Assembly (NCBI GenBank): GCA_947650285.1
Contig: CANTFL010000106.1
Location: 186,001-250,000 of the forward strand
Source of the DNA: Hyaloperonospora brassicae
Lineage: Eukaryota; Oomycota; Peronosporomycetes; Peronosporales; Peronosporaceae
DNA length: 64,000 bases
Reading direction: 5' to 3'
The notes beneath the pieces were generated by a model. The model had not been told where the DNA came from. It saw only the letters and a program-made list of their open reading frames with translations, and did not search any database. Numbering within the stretch: the first letter of the stretch is position 1; each line of letters begins with the position of its first letter. The translations under genes were made by a program, and so were the position numbers. Positions 35,281 to 47,305 of this stretch are shown here, one piece after another.

Positions 35281-36689
35281 TAACACAGGTGCATTAGTCA
35301 TCACCGCGCAACAAAGCGAGTCTTAAATTACAGCACACCAGCTATATTCATAAGTCTTTACCGTCTAAAACAGCTTCGTCGTAACCATCTTCGTCGACGG
35401 CAACACTTCTTCCAACGCAATTCTCTCGAGCGCTCAATCTAATTCTAAGCGCCTCGATTTCTAGTACCTTTGCGTCACTCCACTAACTTCCGTACACGGA
35501 CCTCATCACAACAAAAGCATTCTAGAAATTAATAATATTGCAATTTTAGTACCGGTTTAGTCCTGGTGTCGACGTCACAAATTGTCGCTTGCACGACAAT
35601 TTTGCTCTAGCGAGACGAAAGTCGACTTTGGCTTCTTTTTTCAGTAAACCCAGACGTCGGATTCACCGCCACAAATCTTGAGTGGTTGCCGGGCAGAGAC
35701 AGCTGCGCCAGCTTGCGTTTTTCTGTCTCTATGAGAGACCCGAGATTTGCTGCGCTGAATATGTTGTGTGCGTCATCGATTTCCTCGCACTCGAGAATGT
35801 GAATAGAGCCTTGCTCACCGTCATTCGAACCGGCGATAGCGCAATCATTGTCACTCGCATCTTTGTTTTATAATTTGACATTCCCACTGCTGACTGAATC
35901 TCGGTCGTGTGTACTGCCTCTAAGTTATTGCTGTCTCGTTATCAAACGATTATTCACTGCTATCATGATCAAATACTGTCTACACACGGATGTCTGATAT
36001 AGCAATTTTGTACGTACTAACAGCCACTTTGCAACCGCTGCTTTTAATTCATCGACCACTTCGACGGCACATGTAATAATAAGCGTACTATGTGAGATTA
36101 TTTTTTTGTGCTTGGGTGATTCTCTAGTATCGCGTTGTACGTCTGATGCGATACTTCGTACATCATTGATGTTATCATCCATGCCTCGGGCAACGCTCTA
36201 GCTATTTTCGATACTCGCACAAGCGACAAAATAATTAATTTTGTCTACTGTGCTGCCTTTCTTGATGCTGGAAACGATAAAATACCGTCGAAGTTTGACG
36301 TGTTTTTTAGTGTAGGACGCGATAAAAAGCATATTTTATCATGCGAATGCCAGTCGTAAATGCCAGTCACTTATATTGCGTACGTTCAACGAAACAGTAC
36401 AGTATTCATTTCACGGCACAGTTTGCATAGCTCAAAACATAGCCGTTCTTGGCATTGCTATGCAGCTTGTGACACCGGGCGTCAGATTTGACCTGCGCAT
36501 ACGGCTACGAGCAAGTGTCCGGTGATGATGGAAACCTAGACGTGTGTCAAAAACAATTCATTTACGAAACTTCATTTCCATAAGCGAAAGTGCAATTTTA
36601 AATACGGGCAAAGTATTGAACGTATCGGTATAAAAGATTCGAGACATTTCGAGTGTAACAGCATTTCTCGTGTCATCAACATCAATGCA

Positions 36690-37333
36690 CTGTGCACCCA
36701 CACACATTTATTTCTGTTGAAAACTGGATAAGTCAGCTAACACATGTTTCAGGCCTCGTGCCGTTGATCAGCATTGGAACCCGGCACTCGCGAATCCTCC
36801 ACCTATATTGGGAAGCGGATGTCGTAGAAGAAATTAAGTCTTGCGTCCATTGTTGTTCTAGTGTTCATTGCGTCGAACTTATCTTTTCAGTCTGTGCGAT
36901 ACATTTCTTCGGCGCTGTAGCCACTGCACCGGATGATCGACTTTTGAGCATTTAAGCCATTACAAACTTGCTGTACGTATCGATCACGATTAAAAAGCGC
37001 TAATGCATGTACCACGATAAATGCCTAGCTCTAGCAAACCCGCACAAACGAGTTGATTGGCATCGAAATCGTACAGTAAATTTTTTTTAACAATTTCTTT
37101 TCTTGCTTTGTCAAATGACACACTTCAAAATCATAAAATATATATCCTGATCGCATCATACTTTTGATAAGCTTCAGATCTACCATCAGCTTGATGTACT
37201 TTGGGCACACATGACCTAGTCGATTGTGCCGCAAATGCAATATAACGATTATATCTCGAGCCGTACAATGTACAATACGCGGCTTGAGGCTCTCATTAAC
37301 ATTTTCCATCGATTCAGACTTTTCTGCAAACAT
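36690..37333 (-). pseudogene. Copia integrase fragment
   Basis: LRHNRLGHVCPKYI and FEVCHLTKQEKK correspond to the gag-pre-integrase/HHCC region. IVIDTYSKFVMA lies about 200 bp further and contains the first catalytic Asp of the integrase core. A degraded SSFQQK.MCVGA block near 36730 matches the usual PQQNG.AER region. Stops and indels occur throughout. Confidence 0.7.
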
Positions 37334-37352
37334 CCTAACAACTCTAACTTCA

Positions 37353-37535
37353 TCAACTTAATCTAATAATGCTTTGTACTATGACAAAGGCAAGTGGTGC
37401 TTGTCTAAAAAAATTGATTATAAAAGTATAATCATGAGCACAACCCATCAACGACAGCGGGTTGATTGCGCCAGGAATAAGAAGCGTGTCGTCGGTAACT
37501 GTATGCGCTGTCGTCCCATCCGCAATATTCTCCAA
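37353..37535 (-). pseudogene. Possible copia protease/pre-integrase segment
   Basis: The motif ENIADGTTAHTV followed by LLIPGAINPLS resembles the segment between protease and integrase in oomycete copia elements. Its position just upstream of the integrase fragment supports this. It is weakly supported on sequence alone. Confidence 0.35.
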
Positions 37536-38574
37536 TAAATTCGTGCAAATTCCGACAGGTTGACCCTACAGCTTGGTGCGACGCCACGCACAGTTGCTTC
37601 GTCGATCAAAAGCTCCCGATAGCGCCTGATGTATTGTTTTGACCTACCGCACGCAATCTTCTTGCTAAAGTTTAGTTTGTTAAAATTCTGATTGAAGTAG
37701 TATCGATTGAATTTGTATTTGCGTGTTTGATGTTGTGTCTATGTACCACTTTTGAAGAAAATAAGCATTTTAAATGGCTTCTTCACTTCATTGTCTTATT
37801 CGTATTCGTCTACCCGCTCCAATATCAATATTTTCCGCATCTTGATCCTTACAAACGATCATAAACACTTCACGTTGGGTCAAGTTCGTCTTCGTGTACG
37901 TTTGATGTCAAGACGCTCATTTCCTTGGTTGTAGTTAGTGCTCAAGCGTGGTCATGCTTATCACAAGTCGCAAATTCTTTTTTTAAATGATCGTACTGCT
38001 GCAAGTACAACAATTGATCTGCTTGACCTACGACTTGTAGCATCCTTTGTCAACAACAGCAATCTGTCTTTTGCTGTCACCACCTGTCCACCTTTCTTTT
38101 TGCCACACTTATTGTATACGGTCTTTAGCTTTGTGCCCCAAACGCGCATCTAATGCCGAATCAATTTTTGGTCGCCTTTTGCAGAGCTGCAGCTGCGCGT
38201 GGTTTATTTTGTCTACGACCGAGCGGTGCAATCCCATAGTGGTTAAGAGGCATAGTGAGTGGAAGGCGATAGGGACAGTATGACGATAGTGTCGATCTGT
38301 TACAGGAAAGAAGCTTTTTAACCTTTTCGTGCGCAACGGGAGTAGGCGAGAGCGCAATGGTTCTGACAGTTGTGATAACTCACTTAAGCACTCACAGCTT
38401 TTGGTCGATCGCAAACGTCAACAGTGCAAACTCGCTCTTAAAGCTCCCCGCGTCTCCCACAAACCAAACAGTCAGTCAAATTTAAATGAAGTGGTTCATA
38501 ATGCGTCAGACTATCTTCAAGAGCTTCGCGCAACTCCATCTGTTCAAGTTGTACTGGGCGTAAGTCAACTCTGG

Positions 38575-38784
38575 TCAGAAAGTAACCACTTTCTCTAGAT
38601 GCGCAAGAACGTTTCCGTCTTCCTCTAGCCCTTCAGTCCAGAGCTCGTTTATCAGCTTCCTTTCACGATTTCCACAAACAAAAGGGTCCATCTTCTCTTC
38701 GAATATAGCCACCAGTACTTTCCACATCGCAGGTCCTGTCGTGTGCTCACGCGCCTGATGCAAGATATCGCGCAAAAATATCGT
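38575..38784 (-). pseudogene. Copia gag fragment
   Basis: AMWKVLVAIFEEKM, RERKLINELWTEGL and VLAHLEKV match copia-type Gag (UBN2-like) spacing. The N-terminal side is cut by the solo LTR at 38785-39246. Confidence 0.6.
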
Positions 38785-39246
38785 TGTAAAGAGGTAAGCC
38801 CGTTCCAAAAATATTGATACGAATGCTTAGATTTGTAAATATTATCTATTCGATAATGTTCATTTAACATTGCTCGAAAAGCGATCATGTTGGCAGACTA
38901 TTACCCCCGAGGGTAATATTCGTGGTTGCTCTACTTCTTGGTTGATGTAGACGGTACATCAACTAAATCTACCACCAATTGCTGCTGGACGCGCGCAATA
39001 GGTGGTGAGCAAGAAAACCACATAGGAGATTGTAGTTTGATATAGTTAGATCAAGACTAAGATATTTTGTTAAGAAACATAACTATAGTATATACAGTCC
39101 TACTTTTTTATATGATAGAGCTTTCGGGTTCTGTTTGCTTTGGTAGCGCTTACTCGCCACGTGTACGTGATGTTCAGAGAACGCAGCCTTATGTTCAGTA
39201 AACACATAGTCTTGCCAGTCATCTGACAAAAGCGTGCCACGTTAAA
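38785..39246 (+). repeat. Solo LTR with ATCGT target-site duplication
   Basis: A 462-bp LTR begins TGTAAAGAGG and ends GTGCCACGTTAAA. It is flanked by a perfect 5-bp duplication, ATCGT, at 38780-38784 and 39247-39251. It is related to the LTR at 40852-41298 but in inverse orientation, sharing the GCGCGC core (about 38985-39012), the GTTGATGT/ACATCAAC stem and the GATAATGTTC stem. Its insertion cuts the copia gag relic, so it is younger than that element. Confidence 0.85.
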
Positions 39247-39251
39247 ATCGT

Positions 39252-39660
39252 GAATATAAAGCGTTTTGATCGGAGCTGGAGTTCGTCATAAGTTTCTTAA
39301 GATTAAGACGTCATAAAATTCGTCTTCTCGTACTGCTCGTCGATCATATATCTTATCTTATTCTCATCAACGACAGTCCACTCAACTAGCTTTTATATTT
39401 CCATGCATATTCTTCCCAATCAATCGGTAACCTCAAATCGTGTATTAGTACATTCTATCGTATTCTTTGCATTTTTCCACTTTTCTTGGGCTTACAATTC
39501 ATTGAAGGAACATTCGAATCGAAAGATGGAGGCACGAGAGTTTGTTTTCATAACTGACATTCTAAAAACGTCTTCACTTACGGGGAGTATTCTCATTAAT
39601 ACTAATTGTTACATTATTGTGCAGTTATCAGAGCTTATTTCCCATGTAAGAATCGAAAGC
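39252..39660. other. Spacer between two solo LTRs
   Basis: No gene was recognised. The frame 39403-39783 (+) runs into the next LTR and has no domain. Confidence 0.5.
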
Positions 39661-39665
39661 AGTAT

Positions 39666-40107
39666 TATAACGGGGCACCGACAACTACGTACTGGTTTTC
39701 TAGTACGAAGTTATCTTTCACTGACAACCGTGGAGGTCAGTGTCTTGCTATGTATTACACTAACACAGAGGAAGGGAGGGTGACTAAGTTTCAGACTCTA
39801 GTAGTGGTAAAAGTAATTTTATAATTAATATAAGTAAGTCCTTCATAACTCTTGTTCCTTGTTTCTCCTGACTTAATCATATTAATATACCTAAATGTAT
39901 GACGTTGTCTACTCACCACCCATTGCGCGCGTCTAGCATCAATTGGTGGGTTGAACTTGTCACTACATCAACCAATGAGTAGGCTTTTCGGTCATTTTAA
40001 CAATATCACTGTGCTTCGTGATATTGCTGAAAGAATATTCAACGTAATATTATCTATTGTCATTTTCTTTTTAGTGACAATGAAATTTAACGGGCTTATC
40101 CGTTACA
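39666..40107 (-). repeat. Solo LTR, type A
   Basis: 442 bp starting TATAACGGGG and ending ATCCGTTACA, aligned along its length with the type A LTR at 48783-49223 (shared GGCACCGAC.ACTACGTACTGG start, CACCACCCATTGCGCGCGTC core and paired AATATT stems). Flanks AGTAT (39661-39665) and AATAT (40108-40112) differ at one base, consistent with an aged target-site duplication. Confidence 0.8.
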
Positions 40108-40112
40108 AATAT

Positions 40113-40846
40113 GACACTGTCGTCGCATGGAACCTATTGCCGCTCACCCATTACGCCCATGCACCTGTCGCTGCTTTTAAAATGCAAAAATAAAGTATTC
40201 ACTCTATTCGTCCAAGATCTAGTCAGAATTTGGAAGTCGTTTTTGTCTTCGTATCTGTGTCACCAATATCCTCAGCGGTACGCAATCACCTCGTCATATA
40301 GGTCGAGATTCGCCTGCAGCTCAACGCTAGATGTAATAAATCAATCATACATCATGTAAAACGGCCGTCCTGGCTCATACTTGCCTTTACAGTTGTTCTC
40401 GGGCTGAAGATTCATAATACTACATTTTTAACAAGTATAGCATGAGTTATTTCTATTATTGGCTACCTAAGACCCTACGGTGTTCCAATGAGTGTAGGCT
40501 ATATTCTTCATACGTCTTTCTGAATGTGACTTTATCACTTCATTTCGGTCAAAATTTTGTAATAAAATCGAAGCACTGCATCTATCGCACCATCTATTAC
40601 GCTCGTGAGCGTCTACTCTTAAGGAATATACAACGTCGCATCATAGGCTTTGCGCAGTTTTTTGTCGTTTCTCGACCTTACAACACTGGCTTATTGATCA
40701 CAAACATATGCTCGAAATCGAGCTGAAGGAAGCTTTGCACCTCGACTGAATCGTTTGTCAGGTCTGTGTGCTCCGGATGGAATGTGGTAGGCATTTTCGA
40801 GCCTTATTGAAACCTTGCTCTACATGAACAGCTAACTTGGCATACA
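40113..40846. other. Spacer, unassigned
   Basis: Short frames only (40442-40726, +, 94 codons, no recognised domain). Confidence 0.5.
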
Positions 40847-40851
40847 TCTCC
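40847..40851. repeat. Target-site duplication TCTCC (left)
   Basis: TCTCC directly precedes the LTR at 40852 and is repeated at 49397-49401, directly after the LTR that ends at 49396. Confidence 0.85.
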
Positions 40852-41298
40852 TGTAGCGGGGCACGACTTGTTTCAATTCAACACCAGGTTGTGTGCACCC
40901 GACGTCACGTACACGTGGCGTGAGGAATATCAGAGAAGTAGTCAGAACTCGAAAGCTCTGTCTAACGAAAAATGTAGACCTGCATTTAATAGAGTTATGT
41001 TTCTTAATTAAACCATCTTTTGTCTTGAGCTAACCATATTAAACCACTGTCTACTGTGTAGATTTCTGGTGCACCACCCATTGCGCGCGTCCAGCAGCGA
41101 TTAGGGGTTAATCTGGTTGATGTACCGCGAACATCAACCATCAGGTGGAGCAACCCATCAAAGAGATATTACATTCGAGGGTAATATACCTTCAACCTTA
41201 CTCCTTACGAGTAATGTCAATCGGACATTGTCGAAATAGATAATGTTCAAAATTTATACGAAAATATCAATTTTTATGGAACGAGCTTCCCCGTTACA
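40852..41298 (-). repeat. 3' LTR (type B, 447 bp)
   Basis: Plus-strand ends are TGTAGCGGGG and TTCCCCGTTACA. On the minus strand it is preceded by a purine-rich AAGAGGGTGA (41308-41299), a candidate polypurine tract. It contains the conserved GCGCGC core near 41075-41100 and the GGTTGATGT/ACATCAACC stem near 41119-41143. Confidence 0.85.
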
Positions 41299-42586
41299 TC
41301 ACCCTCTTAACCATGAGTCACTACAGTGAGTGATTAAATTGGTTGATGACAGAGTAAATAATTGTTGGGTCGCTCTGTGGGAAAGGAAACACTTGTTGGC
41401 TCTGCCCAATTCATTCATCCTTTCAGCGTATGACGAGTTTGTCCATGCGCTGCGCAAACAAGGCCGACAGTGAAGCGTCTGCACGGATGCGTGCAGCCGG
41501 AGAACAAGCTGTCCAAACTCAGCAGCAGTTGTCAAGTCACCCGATGCTGCCAGTAAGCAGCCTGCAAATTCCGTAGTTGCAGGATCACGTAGTAATCCAC
41601 GTGCTGCTCCTTCACCCGTAGCTTCGGCTGCGGGAGGTTGTCCCATGGACCAAGGTCCCGATATAGAGGTGGTCTATTCGGGCGAGTCGGATTCTCCGTC
41701 CGGCTCGAAGCCGTGCGTGGAGCCCGACCGTAAGGTTGCTTAATCGACGACTGCTGTGCCTCGCGGTAGTCTCTATAAAGACTTGCGTAAAGAGATGTTC
41801 AGTTCATTCGACAAGTCTGTGAACTCGTCGCCGGGATCGAACCGATCACGCTCGTATACGTACGAGGCGACTGCAAAACATGAGGACGTAAGTTCTCATG
41901 GAAATGTCGATGAATCTTCGCGGAGACATCGTAGCCGTAGCCGTAGCCGCAGCAACACTAAATATTGCGGCGATCTTTATGCCAGATCTCATGTTGGCAC
42001 CACGCGGGAGGAGCAGGATCGCTGCGCGTTGCAATCTGATCCTGAGAAACAAGCCATGGATGTCGACATTGAGCGAGTTGAGACAGTGGTACGGTAATTC
42101 CACTGGGAGTTTTCGGATCCCACTTTTTGACTCGTCAAGGATCCATGGACTTGATATCAGTGAGAGAAATTATCACACTGAGCATGAAGTTTCCATCGAT
42201 GTCTTTTCAGACATCGATGGTACCTTGGTAACAACAAACGGGACGATTTCTCGTTGACTCAGGCGTGAAATTCTTTCATCGACAACATTGAAAGTGTTGG
42301 CCGTGACACTTCGCTGGATAAACTTACTGCAGCTCGAAATAAGTTTAAACAGAAATCCATAACCGGTGCTCGGTTCAAATTGTACGAATTGTCTCGAGAG
42401 GCAGGTTGACCTTGCCTCTAGAGGGGAGAGAAATGTTAAAGTTGTATTGACAACCGAGTCACGCCCCTGGGGGGCCTTCTTCCCTAATTCATACTACTGG
42501 AGGGCGATTATCTCTTCCGAGATGTACGAAGAGATTGAATTTTAAAATCCCTTTACGAACGCGCCGGGCGTTCATTAGACGATAAC

Positions 42587-42946
42587 TCTTCTCACAATGG
42601 TGAATTACATCGTACGGCTCGACAAGACCGGGCACATCCATCATCAGGTGGAAGCAGGGCTTCTCACAATGAAGAATTACATCGTACGGCTCGACAAGAC
42701 CGGGCACATCCATCATCAGGTGGAAGCAGGGCTTCTCACAATGAAGAATTACATCGTACGGCTCGACAAGACCGGGCACATCCATCATCAGGTGGAAGCA
42801 GGGCTTCTCACAATGAAGAATTACATCGTACGGCTCGACAAGACCGGGCACATCCATCATCAGGTGGAAGCAGGGCTTCTCACAATGAAGAATTACATCG
42901 TACGGCTCGACAAGACCGGGCACATCCATCATCAGGTGGAAGCAGG
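42587..42946 (+). repeat. Tandem repeat, 5 x 72 bp
   Basis: Five units of exactly 72 bp with almost no variation; the GAATTACATCG mark recurs at 42602, 42674, 42746, 42818 and 42890. Because 72 is a multiple of three, all frames stay open across it, which explains the long open frames seen on both strands here. Confidence 0.95.
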
Positions 42947-43149
42947 GAATCTTGAACCAACGAGACGACATAGGATCAACGACGATTTACCTCGCCAGTA
43001 GCGGGGTTATCCACCCTCGTGGAACATTTAGGGCGGGGTTATCCACCCCCTGGTTATCCACCCCCTAAATGTTCCACGAGAGTGGATAACCCCGCCACTG
43101 GCGAGGTAAATCGTCGTTGATCCTAAGTCGTCTCGTTGGTTCAAGATTC
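42947..43149. repeat. Hairpin with 87-bp arms and 29-nt loop
   Basis: 42947-43033 is the near-exact inverted copy of 43063-43149 (outer end GAATCTTGAACC, inner end ACATTTAGGG). The loop and inner arms repeat GGTTATCCACCC. It starts at the base following the 72-bp tandem array. Confidence 0.95.
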
Positions 43150-43529
43150 GCTCTACAAAGAAGCATTGACCACCGTGTGAGTCTACTTAATGATGTGGAG
43201 GGGGAGGAAAAACCTTCTCCAAGTATTTTAGCTCAATACCTCGACCGATAAGAAATGGATCGCGCAATAGATCGATTGCGCGAGGATTTTATGCGCTAGC
43301 GGAACAGGCGCTACGCTCTGACCAATTCCGTGAGGCAGCACCGCAAGGATTGGGAGGCTGATCGGGCGAAGGATCGTGTCGATCACGCCCTCGCCCAACT
43401 TCGGGCTAAGCGTGATGTCCGCTTCCTCATTGAAGAGCTGGGTACAGCTCGCAGTGATATTTATAAACTGCGTGGAGAGGTCTCTACGTTACGCATTCAG
43501 ACTTATCGTCTGGAGCGCGAGCGCAAGAA

Positions 43530-45137
43530 CTAATGGAGGTCCTTTAACGTGAAGGTACCTTCATCGTCGGAAGAGGGCTCGTACTGACAGTTCGGGCGGA
43601 GACGTCCCACGAAAACAGTAGAATGCGTAGGCATACTACGTGGCAGTATAATCGTGTATGCGTTGCCTTGTCGGCGCAGCACACGAAAGAGGACGATGTA
43701 CTTGGGCAGTAGTAAATTAATGTCCACGTTAGTACATGTCTAGGTAGGTTTACCGTAGATAGTAGGAATAAGTCGCCTTCAATAAAATTAGGAACATTTG
43801 CTCTTCCATTAAGTCACCTTCAATAATTTAAAGAACATTTGCTCTTCCATTCTTGTCAGCGTACCGTTTCTGCCGGTCCACCGCGTGAACGATGGAATCC
43901 TGCACCAAACGGACCACTGCTTCATGAACTCGAATCAATAATTCTGCTGAATCGGCACTGTTGTGTTCAGTTTGCCTTGTGCGAACTGCAGATATATTCC
44001 TCTCCTCTTTCTGTTCATCATCGAGAGTGTCATCATCCTCGCTATAATACTCGTTGGCGATGCTGAAAATACTAGCATTGTCATCATCATCCGAATCAAT
44101 AATAGAGTCTATCTATCAGTGAGGTGATCTTCTTCATCGATGTCGACTTGATCGACATTGACATCATACGTGACGACGTTATCGTCGACACGTGATGAGC
44201 ATAAGCTAAAACAATTTTTGCTCGAGCGAGTCCCTCCCTCCCTAAACCCAGAGTCACTCCGTATAAGGGCGGGAATACGTGGGTGGCGTAAGCCATTCGC
44301 GTAGAACGGTGTATGCTGTGCTGAGGCATGCACGGAATTGTTGATGGTGAATTCCACCATCGGTAAGAACTCACTCCAACTCGAAAAGGAGTGGACGTAT
44401 TCTCGAAAAAATTCTTCGAGGACACGGTTTAAAGGTTCCGTCTGACCATCTGTTTCGGGTTGGTTAAATGTGGACATCGATAATCGTGTTCCGAGTGAAC
44501 GGAACACGGATTGCCAAAACGCCGCCGTGAACCGAGGGTCACGGTCGGACACGAGCTCACGGGGTAATCCGTGAAGTCGAAACACTGTGTCGATAAAGAC
44601 ACGAGAACATCCGTGTGCAGTGATCGACTTTGAAAATGCAGCAAGATGCACCGTCTTGCTGAAATGATCCACAAACACAATAATACCATTATTCTTGTGA
44701 ATGTCTTCGTGGAACCCGAATACAAAGTCCATTTAATTGGACTGTCAGCATTCTTCCGGGACAGGAAGAGGATGTAGTGGCGCACGGGAAGAAGGACTAG
44801 GCTTTACCCGTTGACAGACTTCGCAAGAACGAATTTTATTGCGGACAAACTGATACTGGTGGGGCCAGTAAAAGTTACGACTTACCGTAAGGTAAGTCTT
44901 TTCCCTACTACGATGCCCGCCTGAGTGCGCATCGTGACATTCAAACATGATGCGTAAGGTCCAATCATCATGATCGAGAACGACGACACGAGGTGTATCG
45001 TCGGCAACTGCTGTGTAGTACAGCAGGCCATTGCGAGTCGTATACCGATCCAACAAGGAACGGTATAGAGCCGGCAAATCAGACAAGGATTTCCGTGATG
45101 GGTTCGCAAGGTGACACATCCAACGAAGGGGGATCAT
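43530..45137 (-). pseudogene. Gypsy integrase (decayed)
   Basis: 45137-44745 has the HHCC zinc-binding region (HDAHSGGH ... SCEVCQRVK). 44732-44109 has the DDE core with VFVDHFSKTVHL, VSDRDPRF and the TDGQTEPLNRVLEE block that holds the catalytic Glu. After broken frames, 43727-43530 carries the C-terminal segment (VLRRQGNAYTI ... FVGRLRP) typical of oomycete gypsy integrases. Frame breaks occur at about 44740 and between 44109 and 43730. Confidence 0.85.
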
Positions 45138-45146
45138 ATCCCCTGC

Positions 45147-47191
45147 TTATGCCTTCCGCACGTCATCGAGTAAAGGCAATGACGGCACAATGACCGTCAG
45201 TGCCACAAAAGTGGGCAAGGCCTCGCTGTTGGCGCGTGTTGTCGATTCGAAATCGGGCCGACGTGATAGCGCATCAGCGACGACATTAATCGTCCTGATT
45301 TGTATTCCACGGAGAAGTTGTACTCCGCGAACAAAGACAGCCACCTCACCATTCGTTGCGAATGGTGTGGACTTTGTACGGCCGTGCGTAGTGACGCATG
45401 GTCCGTATATACGATGAACAGTCTATCTCCCAAGAGATAGACCCGAAACTTGGCCAGTGCATACTACATGGCAAGTATTTCCTTGTCATGGACTGGATAA
45501 TTACGCTCAGCTGCTTGAAGCTGACGCGATTAATAGCAGATGACGCGCTCTGCGCCATGTGTGTCAAATTGCATCAACGCGCAGCCGATCGCAAAATCAC
45601 TGGCGTCACAGACCACATGAAATAGTCTGTCCTGATCTGCAATCACCCATACTGGCGATTGCATTAAGCTTTGCTTGATACCTCTAATGGAACGCTGACA
45701 CTCAGCGTTCCATGACCACTTCACATTTTCTTGAGTAAACAAGAAAGGTGAACGCTCATCTCGGCGTAGTTGCGCGAGTACTTGTGCAAGTACGCCGCTA
45801 TCCCAAGGAACATACGAAGTCCCTTGACATCGACTGACACGGGCCATTCGGTGGTCGCCTTGACCTTATAGCGATCTGGGCGTACGCCGTGTTTAACCAC
45901 GATGCACCCAAGAAGTGGTATTTTGCTTGCCGCGACGATACACTTCTTGAGGTTGGCGTACAACTTATGCTTGCGCATAAGTTGAAGAACCTGACGAACG
46001 TGAGTTCTGTGAACTTCAACGTCCGTCTTTCCGTCCATATCCCGGCTATGGACGAGCACATCGTCGAAGTAACTCGGTGCGAAGTCTCGCACCGGTCTCA
46101 ACAGATTTGTAACACATCTGTTGAATGTTGCAGGGGCATTACTCAGACCCTGTGGCATCACTAGCCACTCCCACAGCATCCCGCTGGGGGTACTCACTGC
46201 CGTGAACGGGACGTCCCGTTCACGCATCAGGATCTGATAGAATCCACCATCAGATCCATGGACAAAAAGATGGTGCTCTTTGGCATACCATTTATGATCA
46301 AGGCCTTCCTCGGTATCGGCGTCTGAGCCGGTACCGTTGCAGCATTCAACTTGTTGAATGCGTGCCCTATCCGCCATCCTCCTGTGGCCTTCCGCACACA
46401 GAAGGTCGGAGAGCTGCGAGGGGATGTCGATTCCCTCACATGGCCCGCTGCTAAGCGATCGGCGAAGAACTTGTTGATCGCTATCACTTGTTCACGAGGC
46501 AGTGGCGACTGCTTCATGACACAATATTTCGAGCCCGGTTTGAGCTCGATCTCGTGTCGAGTGCCTTTATCCTTAGGCAACTCACAAGGCACGGATTCAG
46601 GGAATAAATCCTTGAATTCGATCAAATCCTTAAACAAAGGATTTGCCTGAAGTGACTCCCAGGATTGAGATTCATATCTCTCAATCCGAGTCTTCTCATC
46701 AATGTCGTCCATCGATGAACTGCTGAGAACCCTCTCGGTCTCAGTAAAAACCGTTGCCGATCGACATCGGTAACGTACTCGTCATCCGCGACGAGTACAC
46801 AGATCTGCCTGACTTTGCCCCTGCGCAGATCACGCATGAACCGTTTCGTTTCCAGCGTCTGCAATTGAGTTATCTCCGAAGTGAGTTTCGGATGCACAAG
46901 CGGATCAAGCGTGTAAGCGCCTACGCTTGATCCATCATTAACCAAGATATTCAATATCTTGATTACTTTCTGGTAAACCACTTCTACAGGGTCCAGGAGA
47001 GCTTTCTCCACAATGTAGTGATCATCTACATTGTGTTCTTGTACAGTCGTGCTAACGACCCTACCACACGTGAGGCCATCGCACTCACTCGTAGTACATT
47101 CACGTGAGTGTGGGCGTTCCAAGACATTCTTCAGGTGGTTATCTGAGGAACAAGTGGCAGGTACCGCAACCGATCGATACTGCCAACTCAC
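45147..47191 (-). pseudogene. Gypsy reverse transcriptase and RNase H (decayed)
   Basis: 46712-46227 has the entry to the polymerase (SPLPREQV ... STSPRSSPTFCVRKATGGWR, then FLSMDL with the first catalytic Asp). 46377-45721 continues after a frameshift with TAVSTPSGMLWEWLVMPQGL and the YFDDVLVHS catalytic box. 45847-45530 and 45433-45147 carry RNase H pieces (VVCDASDFAIGCAL). 47191-46713 is the variable linker after the protease. The intact key boxes suggest relatively recent inactivation by indels. Confidence 0.85.
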
Positions 47192-47305
47192 CCTTGGCTC
47201 GTATCTCCTGAGTCAAGGTATTCCTAGGATGACATCAAACTTGTCATCCAGGTCGAGTACGATGAAGTCATCATCGTACTGTTCGCCTGTTAACGTGTAG
47301 CGGAT

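Larger units (their letters stand above)
34200..38784 (-). mobile_element. Shredded Ty1/copia retrotransposon
   Basis: Read on the minus strand, the order is gag (38575-38784), a possible protease-linked segment (37353-37535), an integrase zinc-binding region and core (about 37333-36690), reverse transcriptase (35280-34930) and RNase H (34510-34223). Integrase before reverse transcriptase is diagnostic of copia rather than gypsy. All blocks are separated by stops and frameshifts. A solo gypsy-family LTR has inserted at the upstream edge of the recognisable gag sequence. Copia LTRs were not identified. Confidence 0.7.
41430..43533 (+). pseudogene. Antisense additional ORF between integrase and 3' LTR
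   Basis: A decayed reading frame runs opposite to gag-pol. Segments in order are: MTSLSMRCANKADSEAS (41430); MDQGPDIEVVYSGESDS (about 41646), stopped by a TAA; 41756-42097 with an Arg/Ser run RRHRSRSRSRSNTK; fragments to 42420; a 72-bp tandem repeat; and, after a hairpin, LLNDVEGEEKPSPS, MDRAIDRLREDF (about 43257) and a long charged coiled-coil-like part to 43533. Several stops and frame changes interrupt it. The end overlaps the pol end tail to tail by 4 nt. I do not recognise a function; an SR-type run plus a coiled coil suggests a nucleic-acid-binding or structural element protein (inference). Confidence 0.6.

Noticed and set aside
42587..42946. CRISPR-like array
   Set aside because: Units are contiguous identical 72-bp copies without unique spacers, in a eukaryotic retrotransposon.
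42489..43001. Repetitive 134- and 160-codon open frames on both strands
   Set aside because: Produced by the 72-bp (multiple of three) tandem repeat; not evidence for a repeat protein.
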